From the NCBI GenBank assembly GCA_013299115.1, contig JAAFKA010000021.1, forward strand, positions 31,387 to 95,386: a stretch of 64,000 nucleotides of DNA, given 5' to 3'. A program made the position numbers and the translations under genes. The stretch is from Cytophagales bacterium (GTDB lineage Bacteria > Bacteroidota > Bacteroidia > Cytophagales > Thermoflexibacteraceae). Of the stretch, positions 14,852 through 29,800 are shown piece by piece (position 1 is the first letter of the stretch; the number at the start of each line of letters is the position of its first letter). The notes below the pieces were generated by a model that worked only from the letters and a program-made list of their open reading frames with translations, did no database searches and was not told where the DNA came from.

Positions 14852-17800
14852 CTAATACTTCACAATAGACTTCCGCACTACACCTTTTTTGTGCGAAACT
14901 TCTATGCTATACACACCCGCCGCCAATAGGTCTAAGTCTATTTGCAAACGACCATCTACTTGTGCTATTGGCACTGCCACCACTTGACCCATTGTATTGT
15001 AAATTTGTACAATCAAATCCGTAACCAAAATTCCATCTGCCTCTACGTAGAGGTATTTGTTGGTTGGGTTAGGGAATAGTCGCAAGGCTTGGTCGAGCAG
15101 GTTGTCGGCTGAACTGGTTACGGCTACGCTGACGGTTGCAGATTTGGCAGGGCAACCTCTGCTGTCTGTTGCCACTACGTAATAGCTACCTGCGGTGCTT
15201 GGTTTAAACTCTGTCAAGTTGGCGGTGTTCGGCACTATTTGGTTGTTCAGATACCATTGCGTTTGTACGTTGCCTTGTGTATTGGTGATGGTTGCCCGCA
15301 ATACATTTTGGAAATAGACTACATTCACACTTGGTTTTTGAATAACCTCTATGGCTATGGCTTGCGAAGAGTACACACAACCCTGCGCATCTGTAACTTG
15401 TACCGAATAATTGCCTCCCAAAATAACTGATAACCTGTCTTTGGTTTCATTGGCTATTCTGTTGCTACCCACAAACCATTGGTAAGCCGTTGGGCGGAGG
15501 TTGTTGTCTATCACTTGGGCAACCAAAGTCGTGTTAATGGTTTCGTCTGCACAATATTTCAACGAGCCACTTGGCGAAATGACTACGCTGGTTGTATTGC
15601 CACACACCACACGCACTACTATATCTCTGCTCACTAAAATTAATTGGTTGGTGGCAGTATTGGTAACTTGTACGGTGTAAGTTCCTCCATCTAAAATGGT
15701 TGGGCTGCTGCGGACAAAGGTAGCCGAAGTTGCACCTGCTATGGGGTTGCCATCTTTAAACCATTGGTAACGATTGTTTGCACCAGGGGTGTTAATTGCC
15801 AACCTAATGGTTTGGTCGAGAGTAAAGATAAGGCTCTGCTCCTCCCCTATCTTGTCTTGCGGTTGGTAAATAGCTGCGGGTGTGTTAATGATAGCAAAAT
15901 TACGCAAAGGTTCGAGGTCGCCAAAGTCGAAGAAGTTGGAGTGCAAGACCAAATTACGCAAGGTGGTTAGGGTTGCAAAACTTGCGGGTAAGTCACGCAG
16001 ACGGTTGTTTTGGGCTGCAAACTCTTGCAAGTTACGCAAAGCACCGAAAATGTCGGGCAAGGTGGCAAACAAGTTGTTAGCCAAGTTCAAGACTTCCAAT
16101 TTTGTCCAACGGCTGGCATTGGCGGGCAATGCGGTAAGTTGGTTGTTGGCTACGGACAATCTACGCAATTCGGTCAAGCTGCTCAATTCATTGGGCAGGG
16201 TTTTGAATAGGTTGTTTTGCAAGAAGAAGTTTTGCAATTTTGTTAGCCTACTCAAATTGCTGTGGATATTGTCTAATCTGTTGTTTGACAACCAGAAGGT
16301 TACTAATTCAGACAAATTGCCCAACTCGGCAGGTACTGTACCTGTGAGGTTGTTGTTGCTCAAGTCTAAGTATTCTAATTTACGCAAGTTGCCCAAAGAC
16401 GTTGGTATATTGCCTGAAATTTGGTTGCCTGATAAGTTGAGATAAGTCAAGTCGGACAACAAACCTGTGGTATTCAACGGAATGACGTTTGGTATTGTAC
16501 CTACTAAGTTGTTGTTTGCCAAGTTGATAGACTTAATTTTGTTGCCTTCCATCACAATACCATGCCACTGGGCTACGGGTTTGCTTCTGTCCCATTTGTT
16601 TGTCCAGTTGCTACCACCTAAGGCATCGTTAATTTGCACCAAAACCATAGAGTCTAAGCTGTTATTGACATAGCTTACTACACGCAAACGAATGGTGCGG
16701 CGTTGCAAGGTAAGTTGCGTGCCTATGTTGTTGGTGATGAAGGCGGTGTAAAGCCCTGCATCTGTGAGTTTTACGTTGTTGATAAGTAAATTGGCTACAT
16801 TGCTTGCTGGCACATTTACGCCATCTTTTGTCCACCGATAGACATTTGCCAACCCTCTGGTGATGGTGCGAAGTGTTACGGAGTCGTTTTCAAAACGGGT
16901 GATTTCTGTTTCGTTGTTGATACGGTCTTGGTTGGTATAGATAAATCCAAAACTGCGACCTACAAATGGCTCTACTGAACCGAAATCTAAAGCATTGCCA
17001 CTGATATCCAAAATACGCAACCTACGCAAGTTCAACACACTTTGGGTTAATAGCCCTGTGAGGTTGTTGCTTGGCAACCTGATTTCTGTAACCCGACCTG
17101 CAAAGACTTGTACGCCGATGAAAGTGGTGTAGGATTTGGAGAAATCCCAACGGACAAACCAGTTGTCGCCATTGGTGCTGTTATAGACCTCACGCAAGAT
17201 GTCGAGTTCTTCGGATAAAATACCGTCTATTACTTTCACTTGTACGGCGTTGCGTGTTACTAATACTCTACAACCTGTGCGTATGTGTGTACCAAACACA
17301 CGATACGAGGCTGTTTGGGTCAAAGTGTCGGTTATGAAAGACAAGGTGCTGTTTGTGCCAATTTTTGGCGTGCCAATGACCTGCCCTGTTTCTACTTTTA
17401 CCAATTCGTAGCTTACGCTGTCTTGCGACCTGTTGAGGGTGATGACGCTGGGGAAACGTGGCGAAACTTCATCGGGGTTTGCCGATGCTACCAGCGTGGT
17501 GTCTATACCCGCAGGGGCTACTAAGGTGGCTGCAAATGGGAACAAAGGACTGTAACAATACAAGCCGCCTTGGAATACGCCGACTGATGCCCCTATGCGT
17601 GTGCCTATGGGCAAGCCTGTGATACGCAAAGTAGAGTCTGGATTCATTAAAATTCCTGCATAATCTGCTCTTACTAAGCCTGATACGCCTACTTCGTACC
17701 TCTCCCCTATTCTTGGGTTTTGGACTTTGATAACCAACTGTCCGTTGGCGGTGGTGCAGCTTGTGGGCTGAATAACTCTTACGTTGGTAACAGTTGGCAC

Positions 17801-20800
17801 TGGCAAACGCAAGTTGGGAACTTCTACCAAACCTCCTGCATAGAGGGCAGACAAACAGCCCGACCCTGTGTGGCGTACTCTGGTGTTGATAAATTTGGTA
17901 GTGCCAATTACGTCATTGATTACTAAGGTATTAAAGGCGGTGAGGGTAATACCAGTATAATCGTACAATCCGTTGCCATCTGTGTCTATGTCGTAAGTTC
18001 CTGCCAAAGGCACTGGGGACAACTGCAAGGTGATGGTGGCGGTTGTGTTGCGACAAGTGGTAAAAATATTGCTCATCGTTATGGTAGGAATATTGGCACA
18101 AGAAACCGAAAAGGCATCAGAAATTGGCGAACTGCTGTTGTCGGCTAAGTTTGTGGCAATGACCGTAATAAAGTCAGGTGTGGCTGGCATAGGCAACAAT
18201 GAAACTATGACATTGTTAGGTATATTTGCAACCATATTGGCAGTAGTTGTTCCTAACAAAGTAGTTGTTTCTGCAAAACCACGTAAACCATTGTTAAATG
18301 TGTAGTAATATTCTAAACGGAAATTACCACTTTGATTAACTGTTGTTGTTACAGTTGCTTGCCCTGCTGCGGGGAAGTTGGCTGCAATGCTGGTAATGAT
18401 TGGTTTTTCTAATCCGCCTTGCGAAGTTGTTGCAAACACTGTATTGTTTGGCGTGGCAAAGGTGGTATTGTTGTCGTAAATTTGGTTGAACAACACCGTA
18501 TTTCCTACTGCTGTGCCTGTGATGTTAATACCACGTACTGTATTGTTGCGAATAATATTAGGTGCTTGACTTGTTGGGGCTGCTGCTGTGCCTGTAAAAC
18601 CAATGGCGTTGTTGTTGCTATTGATGTTTAGGGCTGTGCCTCCATCGGTAATGGTGTTTTGGGTTATTCTGTTGCCTGTGCTTGCAGTTGCAACCTCAAT
18701 ACCTGTTGTGTTGCCACTAAAAGTATTTCCTGCTACGTTGTTGCTACTTCCTACCAAATTTACCCCTACTCCGTTGTTGGTAAAGGTATTTGGATTGATT
18801 GCTGTACCAATTATTGCATTTGTACCTGATACCAAAACACCTGCTGCATTGGCAGCAAGCCCTGTACCTCCAAAGGTATTTCGTATAACATTAGCAATAC
18901 CTGTGTTTGCCCTCACAATTAGCCCATCATTATTTCGCATAAAGGTATTGTCTTGAATATTTACGCTGCCTGTGCCTACATAATCTATGCCCGTCTGATT
19001 GCTGATATTGGCAGTTCCAATATTATTAAACTGCACTGTTGAAACCGCAGTTGCAGCAATACGAATACCTGTTATGTTACCTGCAATGGTGTTTCCGTTG
19101 CCTGATGTACCAATGGTTGCTACTGCTAATACGTTAATACCAGTGGTGTTACCTAATGTAGCACTTGCAGAGTTTGTACCTATGAAGTTATTGGTAATTG
19201 CTGTGCCAGTGCCGATGTTATAGCTGATACCTGTTGTGTTGCCACCAATAGTATTTGCGTTAATGGTAACTCCACCGTCATTCAAATTAATTCCAATAGG
19301 CTGCGTACCTAATGTATTATTTCCAGCTTCGTCAGTTCCTATTCGGTTGTTTGCTATTGTCAATCCTGAGCCTGTACTGACCAATATACCTTGTGTGCTA
19401 TTGTTTGAAATGGTATTATTGGTTATAGCTACACTTGGATTGGTGGAGTTACCTGCAATGACAATACCTGTTGCATTGCTTTGTATATAGTTACTTTGTC
19501 CTGTTGCAGTTCCTCCAATTTTCAAACCACTATTACCATTTGCAGTTACATTGATTGCATTATCAAAACCTCCTGCTATCTCCAACCCATAAATTTCTGT
19601 GTTGGGGGCTGTGATGGAGAAGGCATCGCCTGTGGCAAAAGATAAAGGTGAAGTAGTTTTATTTATCCGCACTTTTGAAGCTAAGGCACTTGCATTGATT
19701 TTTACACCTTCTGTTATGGTTGGGAGTGGCGAATTGATGGCAATAACACCTCCCGACAAGGATGATAAAAACGTAATTTCATCAACCCCACTCACCATAT
19801 TCGCCAAGTTGATTTTATCTCGCAAACTTTCTGGGGCAGTGTCCGAATTGTTTTTGACAATGAAGTCAGTGAATGATAACACTTCGCCCATACTATATGA
19901 ATTACCTAAACTTGCATTTGGCGTAATGTTATAAGTAAATGTTTTAGCCATGTTGCTAATTTGACTATTTGACTGAATATCCCAAAGTGTACCGTTTGAA
20001 TGGGCAACTACATAATTAGTTGTAACTCCTGCGGTTGGTCTTACTTCGGTATCTATGTAACCAAAAGTCCAATTTCCACTACTTACTGTGGCAGTTCCTG
20101 CAATATCCCAATAACGACCTAATGTATTGGCGTTTGCAGGTGCATTTGTATTAGGAATAGTACCACCTATCATTGACACTGGAATTGGTCTTACTACGGC
20201 AGTGCCACCACCTGCATTAATAGTTCCTGATAAAGTTGCAGGAGAATAAACTGTGCCTGTGCCTATTGGGAATGTGAATGCTGGTGTTATTGTGCCTGCA
20301 ACAAAGTTTTTAATCAATCTGCCACTATTGGCTGCTCCATTAGCTACAAACATTTTGGTATTGTCAAAAGCAGCACCTGTAAACGTAACCGAAGCACCTG
20401 TACCTAACTCAAAATCAGAACCATTTAGTAATATTCTACCATTGACAAAGTTTACAGCACCGTTTGCAAGAGTTTTTACGCCTAAACTTACATTTGCAGT
20501 ATTGTTATTAATTACCATACTATTAAATATAGTGCTATTGCCTGTAATATTTTGTGCTGCAACTGGTACACCTGCACCAGCATTAAAACTTACAGTGCTT
20601 GTCATTGCATTAAAATTACCGTTATTAGTCCAATCTTTATAGACATTAATTGTATTTACGTTTGCATTGACAGTTGAGCCTGTGATGGTTAAGTTATTGG
20701 CTGCAATTCCTCCCGAAGCTGACAGGTTTTTAGCACCTGTTCCTTCAAAAATTACATTGCCTTGATAATTGTCTAAGACATTTTGTGCATTCACACCACT

Positions 20801-23800
20801 ATATTTTACTGTGTGTGTATGTGCATTGTCTTGCGAACTTGGTAATAAAGTAGTCAAAGCATTGCTTGCACCTTTGAGGTCTAAAATGTGGTTTAGCCCT
20901 GCACCTGTCATATTGATAGTTGCCCCTGCACCTGTATTAACTTGTGATAAATTGCCTCCAATCGTAACAGTTTTTGCAGGTGCTGCACCAAAAACTATTG
21001 CAGCATTGTTATTATCTAATAAAACATTACCATTTACGTCAAGTATAGTGGCAACTGTTCCTAAATCAAACGTAACACCACCTTGTATATCTATTTGATT
21101 TTTGACTGTAATATTTCCTGCTGCGGTTTTGGTGCTTGCAGTTATTAAGCCCAAAGCACCATAACTCAATGCTGCTATAGTTTGTGTTGTGCCTAAATAC
21201 TGTGTAGTTGAACCTGCTTGCAAGGTGTAAGTAGTATAGTTTATAGGGAATGTATTTGTTCCACCAATGCTAAATGTAGCACTTCCATTTAAAGTAAATG
21301 TGCCACCATTAGTAGTTCTATCCAAAGTAAACCCTGCAATATTTACACCACCACTTGCAATGGTAACATTGCCCAAGACTGAAATATTGGCTTGTAAAGT
21401 TTTGGTGCTTCCTGCTTGCGTGAATAACAAGTTAGGCAAGTTTCCTGATACAGAATTAAATGCTGTTAGGTTAGTTGCATCTGGTAAGGTGTAGTTTATT
21501 CCTGCTGCTGTTGCATAAAACTCCACTGTTCCCAAACCTCCGCTTGCAAAAGTGTTAGTTCCTACTGTTGGCAAAGTTGCTGCATTTGGAGGAATAGCAG
21601 TAACTCTTATTTTACTACCACTTACCCCTGTCAAACTTGTTATCGGGTTTGTTGGCACAATAGCACCAAAATCAAGCACCGAAGTAGCACTATTTAGGTT
21701 AATGGTGTTATTGAGTTTGATGTCAGTTGCACCTGTAACCGTAATTGTATGGGCATCAATATTGACAATACCGTTGTCGTTTGGCGTACAGTTACAAGTT
21801 AAACCACCCGAAGTTAAAGACCAATTTCCGTTTGTGTTCCACTGTCCGTTGCCACCTACTATGCTGTAATAGGTTACTGGGTCTGGGGAGTAAATTGCCA
21901 CCAAGTTATTGCCTGTAATATTTGCTGTCAAGTTTGCCGAAGTACCTGTTATTGTACCTGTCAATGGAGCTAAGCCCCAAATTGAGCCATTGTATAAGTA
22001 ACCTTTGGTAGCTGGCGAAATTGTACCTGTAATGTCTGTAACATTATTCGCCCAAGTCATAGACAAATTAGCTGGATTTGGGGAATTTGGGCTTATCTGC
22101 CAAGCTACATTTACGTAGCTTTGAGTAGGTGCAGTTGCAGGAATACTAGGTGCTGTTGTTGCACTTTTTACCCTTACACTTGTATTGCCAAAGGCAACAG
22201 TTGGTGTAATCGTAATTGGCGTATAACTTGAAGTAGAGATACCAATAGGGAATAAATAAGAACTTGTACCTAAACCATTCCAAATCACAAAACCACCATT
22301 GGTTACAATATAACCATTCGTACCTGTGCTACCTGTGATGTTGTTTACTGTTATACTATTTGCACCCAAAACTAATTTTGCGGTGTTATTAGTTGCAAAG
22401 TTTAGCGTATTGCCAAGCATAGCTATATCTACTGTAACGTCATTGCTACCAGTCTTGTCTATTATTAAGTTGTTAAAATTAGTGCTTCGTGTACCTCCAA
22501 TGATTTGGGCAGCATTACTATTCAACGTAACCGTAGAACCTGTTGTAACTAAATCACTAACATTTAGGGTGTTATTTGTCCAGTTGCCTCTCACAAAAAT
22601 ACTACTTGGATTAGGCAATATTTTTGTGCCTGTGCTATTGAAAGTAATATTTTGGTAATTGCCAACAGTTGGTGCAAAAACTTGCTGCATACCACTACTA
22701 CCACTGTAATTTACGGTGCTTGCATTTGCATCAGTTGTCAAAGTATGCAAGGTATTGCTTGCACCTTTGAGGTCTAAAGTGTGGTTTTGTCCTGTCATAG
22801 CAATCGTTGCACCTGTGGCACTGCCTAACAAATTACCTTCTACTGTTACAGTTCTTGCTGCTGCGGTGCTAAAATCAAGGGTAGTGCTTCCACTTACAGT
22901 TAAATCTCCTTTCACTGTTACGTTGCCTGTGCCTATGGTTTTGGTACTTGCACCCGATACTATCAAATGTCCGTAAGTTTCGGGGGCTATGGTCTGCCCT
23001 GCTGCACCATTGTAATTTACAGTTGCAAAAGGTGAGGTTGTACCCAAATTGCGTGTGCCGAAATCTGTCGGGAATTGTCCACCTACTAACAAGGTTGTGC
23101 CTGTGGCAAGGGTAAGGGTTTTTGTGCCTGTACCTGTGACAAGGTTTGTACCCAAATCTAATGTGCCATTGTTTACTGTCAAATCTCCGCTTATGCTCAT
23201 TGCATTAGCAGACAAAGTAGGCGAAGCATTGACTATCAAATTATTATAGTTTGAACCAAACGTAGTAGGAATAGTATAACCTGTGCCACTATATTCTACT
23301 GTGCCAGCAGCTGTGAAAGTATTAGTTCCTGTTACCGTTGGCAAGGTTGCAGAAGACAATTTTAGTGTGCCACTGCCCGATAAATTGGTAATGGTGTGTC
23401 CTGTGGTGGTGCCTAAATCTAAGGTGCCGTCAATAGTTAAATTAGCTGTGTTAATCGTATGTGCAGGCGAAACAGGAATAATAATTGTATGTCCTGCCTG
23501 AATTGTAACAACATCACTTGCAGCATTGGGGAAAGTAGTTGCAGGAATAGTATTAGCAACATCTAACCACCAATTAGCCACAACATTCCAATCTCCTGTT
23601 GTTACTCTACTGAAATACGTTGTAGGAGTAACCGTTAAAACTACTGGATTACTTATTACAGTTCCACAAGTGCCTGTTACAATACATTGGTATTGGTTGC
23701 CATTCATTCCAAGAGGAGGATTGGTAATAGTCAAACTTGCTGTCGTTGCATTGCTATACATACCACCATTGGTAATGTTAGCAAAAGGTAATGCACCTAT

Positions 23801-26800
23801 TTTCTCCTGCCACTGGTAAGTTAATGTACCTGTGCCTGTGGCTGCAACGGTAAAGGTTGCGGTTTGGGTGGTGGTTACGGCTTGGGCTGCGGGTTGAGTG
23901 CTAATGGCTGTTATTGGATTGACTGTCAAAGCAACTGCATTACTCGTAACATTTGGCGTACAAGTGCCTGAAACCACACACTGGTATTGGTTCGTAGTCA
24001 TACCTGCGGTTACGCCTGTGAGAACTAAGTTTGCCGAAGTTGCACCACCATACACCCCACCATTGGTAATATTAGCAAAGGCTGCAACGCCTACTTTTTC
24101 CTGCCATTGATAGGTTAAACCTGTTCCCGAAGCTGCTACTGTGAAAGTTGCGTTTGCACCTGCACATACGGTTTGGGCTGTGGGTTGGGTGCCAATAGCT
24201 GGCAAAGTGTTTACTGTCAAAAGAGCTGGTGTACTCGTAACTGCTGGCGTACAAGTGCCTGAAACAATACAATCATAATTGCCTGCATCTCCTAAAACAG
24301 TAGTGCCGATGCTATAAGAAGAGGCTGTTGCTCCGCTAATAGGTGTACCATTTTTACGCCATTGATACGTTAAACCTGTTCCCGAAGCTGCCACTGTGAA
24401 AGTTGCATTTGCACCTGCACAAATAGTTGAGGCTGTGGGTTGGGTGGTAATGGCTGGCAAGGCATTAACCGTACTCGTAGGAATAGACACATTCGGATTA
24501 TTTGCCCCTGTGCTTGTGTGCGTAATCTCATTTCCTACTCCACCATATGTACCTGCTAATGCACCTGTCAAACGAACATAAATTGTGGTTGTGGCTACAT
24601 TTCCTCCTGTTTGTGTCAAGTTTAATGTAGGCGTAAATGTACCTCCCGAAGTTAAACTAAGTTCAAAACCTGCTGGTGCTGTGATAGCAATATTGGCTGT
24701 TAAACCTGTGCCTGTTACTGTATATTGCTGCTCTGCTGAAACTGAACCTGCACAAGAGGTGAAGGCTGTTAAAGTGCCTGTGGTGGTGATGGTTGGCAAG
24801 CTAAACACAGCAAAAGACCTTGTGCCATTGAAAATAGTACCACCAGTTGCTGAACCAGAGAAACCTGATGCAGAGTTTGTTCCTGCTGCCACTGCCCAAG
24901 AAGTATTATACTCTTGTATTTTTGTTGTAGTAATTATATTTGGAGTTGTCCAACCCAAAGTTAAACCAGTAACATCTGTAGCTGAATTGATAGACCAAAC
25001 CCAAGGCGTATTATTGCTAAAATTAGTTGGGAAGTCGGGCAAACTTAATGTATTCCTCTCTCCTACCCTAACAGAAGTATTGCTACCACCACCTAATCCG
25101 TAAGTTAAAGTAACAGGTGCATATTGTGGGGCTGGCGTAGTAATACCACCAACAGGGAACACAAAAGTACCGTTGGTAATACCATTTCGAATTAAATGCC
25201 CTGTGCCATTGGTTAGGATATAATTGCTTATTGAAAAATCTCCAACTGCACTATTGCCTGAACCATTGACAATAGTTGCACCAGTAGCCAAAGTTAAATC
25301 AAAAGCACCTGTTCCCAAAGCTAAAACCCCAGCACTCAAACGCAGTTGATTATTTACCGTTGCGGCTGCTTGCAAGGTTTTTGTGCCACCATTCGCCATT
25401 TCTAACTGTTGGTACGTAGCACCAAAAACTTGTTGTGTGCCTGTGCCACCATACACTACTTTTGCGGAGGTGTTGCCTGTTGCATTGTAGGTAGTGATTG
25501 CGTTAGTAGTTCCGTTTAAAGTTAAGGTATGGGCAAGGCTTGTGCCTGTCATATCTATTGTGCCTGTGCCTGTATTTATTAGATTACCATTTACTGTTAA
25601 AGTAGTGGCTGTTGCACCAAAAGTTAAAGTAGCATTATTTATCTCTACATCTGTTGCGGTAACTGGTGTGGCTGGCATAGTTCTATTGCCCCAAACTCGC
25701 AAAGTGCGGTAGGTATCGGCAAAGATTGTAGGCGTACCAGCACCATAAATCACTTCATTGGCATTGCTACTTACATCAAAATTGGTTGCAGTCATAAGAG
25801 CAGTAATATCACCATTCATATACAAAACAGAGCTTGCCCCTGCCACAAAATTACCTGCACCTGTTAAATTGGAACTTGCAGAGTTTATGCTAACTACGCC
25901 ATTGTTGGTAAGTGTACCTGCTGCAATACTTAAATTATCTCTGATGACTACTCCCGCAGGAATACCACCCAAAGAAACAGTTGTATTGCGGTTAATTGTA
26001 ACTCCGCCTAAATTCATTTCGCCATTGTGCGTAATGATATGGTCTGCTGTGTTTGAAAAATCAAATAAAGAACCTACTGCTACGTCAAGTCTTGCCCCTG
26101 TGCCAACTATCAAATCTTTGTGAATAACAGAATTACCAACTACCATTGATTTTATATCTCCTAACGAGCCTGTGATTTGCAAAGTAGGGTAAGCCCTGTG
26201 AGGAATACCACTATACGCCCCTCCATAAAACTCCACCGTATTCCCCGCAGTCGTAAAGAAAGTACTACCTACGCCTGTTGTGGCAATAGTAGGGGCTGCT
26301 GTGCCTCCACCAATTAGCAACTTGCCTACATTGGCAGGAGGATATGTATCAATAACTAATGTACTAATTGTGTGATTGTGGTCTTGCAAATCTAATTCTC
26401 CACCCAAATAAAGAATAGCAGGTATATTGTTGTTGCCTGCATTAAAAGGCTGGTTTGCAATTACTTTATGCCCATTTTGGATATAAACCGTTGCCCCTGT
26501 GGGTGGAACTATGGCTGACACTGTGCCTGTGTGAGAACCCGTAGCCCAAGAATTTGCTGTATTCCAATCTACCCCTGTTGCAATGTTAGGATTATTTGCA
26601 TTACTATAATAAATAGGCAACTCCACATCTATAAACTCCTTGCGAGAGGTAAAGCCTGTTTGGGCTATGGTAGTGCTTGGCGAGGCAGTAGAAGTAAGTT
26701 CTATGGCAAAGTTGTCGGCATTGGTATTGCGAGTAGCAAAACGGCTGCTGGAGGTTACGCCACTACCTTTTGTTAAAGTTGCATCATAAGTATAGCTACC

Positions 26801-29800
26801 AATATTGAAAACCCCAAAATAAGGGTTATCTGGCATATTGGGAGTCAAACCAGCATTGGCAGGTATTGCATCTACTCTATACAGTTGTACGCCTTGTGCA
26901 GTAGACATTGCAGCAGAATTAGCCAAAGCAAAAGTTTTGCCCCCACCTGCTAATGATGAAGTTAATGACGAAAGATTATACTGAGCCACCGAAGCATCTC
27001 CCAAAGCTGCACCCGAAACTCCTCTTGTTGGTGCATTAAACAACGTACCATCAGCAGTAGCTAATCTTGCTCGGTTTTCTACTACCGCAGGAGAACCTAC
27101 CGACTCATCAAAACGGAAGTAACTTACCAAATTTGTATTGTAAGGTGCTGCCAAAATATCCGCAGTGCTAATTTTGCGACACATATCACTTTGAATACTG
27201 TTAGCCCCTGTCAATGGTCTTGCCACATTCCAGATTTTTACTTCGTCTATTTGTCCGTTGAAGTATAAAAGTGGTGTAGCTGATTCGGTTACACCTGCCC
27301 CTATACGCAAAGGTCGGGCGGTGTTTGGCACATACGGAGTGCTTGATGCCTGTGCTACCTGCACCCCATTGATAAACAAAGTTTTTGTACCTCCTGCAAA
27401 GGTAGCTGCTACGTGTGTCCACTGTCCTGTGGGTAGGGGACTTGTTGTGTTCAATACATGCCAACCACCAATTCCATCGCCTGTCCATAAAGAAAGATTG
27501 CCAGTCAAGGATGTTACATACAAAATGTAACCTTTTTGTGGGTATTGATCTCTTGACGTAACAATAGATTGGAATGAACCTGTAATACTTGCCAAATTTA
27601 TCCACGCCTCTACGGTAAAGGCGGCGGGGTTGTTGGCAGGATGATAAGGCTGTTCTACGTATTGGTTTGTTCCGTTAAACTCCAACCTGTTGCCACTGCC
27701 CGCAGGGAGAATGGTGGAGGTCATGCGTGGGATAGACCAAGCGGATGGCGTGGTGGTGCGTACACGATAAAAATAGACAGTGTTAGCTGATAAGCCTGTT
27801 ACAAGTTGGTTTGTGCCACTTAAAGCTGTGAAGTTTTGCACTCCCACAGTAAATATATCATTTTCAGCTACTTGCAAATCATAAGCAACCCCAAGACTTT
27901 CCCAGTTAGCAGTAAATCTATCTGCTGCCTGATTAGTGGCTGCATAGACCTGCGGTGGCAGTGGCGACATGGCTACAAACTCATTGCGGAGGCTGTTATT
28001 TGGTTGCGTAAGGACTGTGGTGGAAGTGGCAGACGAATTGAAGTTAGCTGTCCACGTTGCCACTGAATTGTCTGCTCGGTTGCCAAAACGGAAAGTACTG
28101 TTATAAATGGCTGTGCTTTGTATTTGCGTAGCAGTATAGGTTACGCCACCAACAGGGAACACACCAAAGTAAGGGTTGCTTACCTGCAAAGTTGCACCTA
28201 TATGGCTGGTAGTCGTGCTGTTTGGTGCTGCATTCACTTGGTATAGCTGCACACCTTGCACTGCTGTCAAAGGCAAGCCTGATATATTGAAATTTTTGTC
28301 TGGACCTGTAAGGGTTTGGAATAAAGTACTTGTATTGTATTGGAATACAGAGGCATCGCCGAGGGCTGCACCAGAGAGAGGATTGGCGTGAGTAGAAACC
28401 CCATCATTATAACCTCCTGCACCTGCCAAGTCTAAAGCACTGTTTGCTCCTTCGTCAAAACGGTAGTAAGCCAACAAGCCATTATTAGCAGGGAGGTTTA
28501 CGTCTATTTTTCTACACATCATTTGCCTAACTTCTGCGTCTGATAATGCCCTATTCCAAATTGTAAATTCGTCAATAGAACCATTGAAAGGTAAATTAGG
28601 TGCGTGGTATTGCCTAAAACCAATATTCATATTGGCAATAGAAGGAATATTGGTCAAGTAAGCATCGTTAGTATGCCCAGTTCCTGTTATAAAACCAATA
28701 TCACCAGATTGATACCTTACGCCGTCTAAATACATTCTATTGTTTGCCCCATCAACCACTACTGCAAAATGATGCCATTGGTTATCTGCCAAGTAGCTTG
28801 GATTATTTCCAATGTTTATTCCCATATACAATTTATTAGCAGAAGAAAAACCATTATCAGAAGCAGTAACAAAAAAACATTCATTGGTTAAGCCAATACC
28901 AGCATCACCTGTACCTATCTGCAACCAACTTGTTAAGCCTGACGTACCCGCAGTAAACAACATTTGTGTACCTGTATTGGTGGTTTTAAACCAACCTGTG
29001 ATTGTACCATTGGCTAAGCCTCCTAATGTGCCTATGTGCGAAGATAAGTTTACTTGTGTGTTGCTACTTTGTAGGGTATTGCCTGCACCTACTGCCGAAG
29101 GATATACTCTTACAGGTAAGGGTAGAGAAAAATCAGAAGTGTTATTGCTTCCTGTTGCAGTAGCAGTAATAGCTTTGCCCAAAGTAAAGCTACCTGATAA
29201 AGTCCAATTCGTAGCCACTACTGTTGCAGTTCCTAAATAGGTTCTACCTTGATTTTCTCCTGCATTGTTCTCAAAAACTTCTACTATATCTCCTGCTTCA
29301 CAAGTTCCTGAAATTGAAGTAGGGGTTGCTGCTGTAATAGTAGGGCGTTGTTTGTTGGCATTGCCTATTGGTGTACCTGTTAGACTAATACCAAGGCCAT
29401 TATTATATATGCTGTTTTGAGCAATGCGGTTGCCTGTTGTGGATCCACCATTTACCTCAATAGCCCCTCCACTATTTGCAATGATATTTCCTTCATTGGT
29501 TGCTGTGCCACCAACTATGTTGTTTTGAGAGCCATTCCAAATATGAATAGCAAGAGGATTGTCACCAATTGCGAAGGCTGTTAATGTTGGTGTTAATCCA
29601 AACAAGTTATTTTGTATTTTGCTTGCACCACTACCCATTCCACCATTTACCTGCACGGCATTTAAAGCATTTGCAAATAAGTTTCTATCCGCAGCTGCTG
29701 GGCTTCCAACCTCTGCTCCTGTTATGTTTCCTGTAGGTGGCACAACAACCCCCAAAGTATTGGCAAGAGCTGTAGTACCTGCTGCATCTGTACCAATAAA

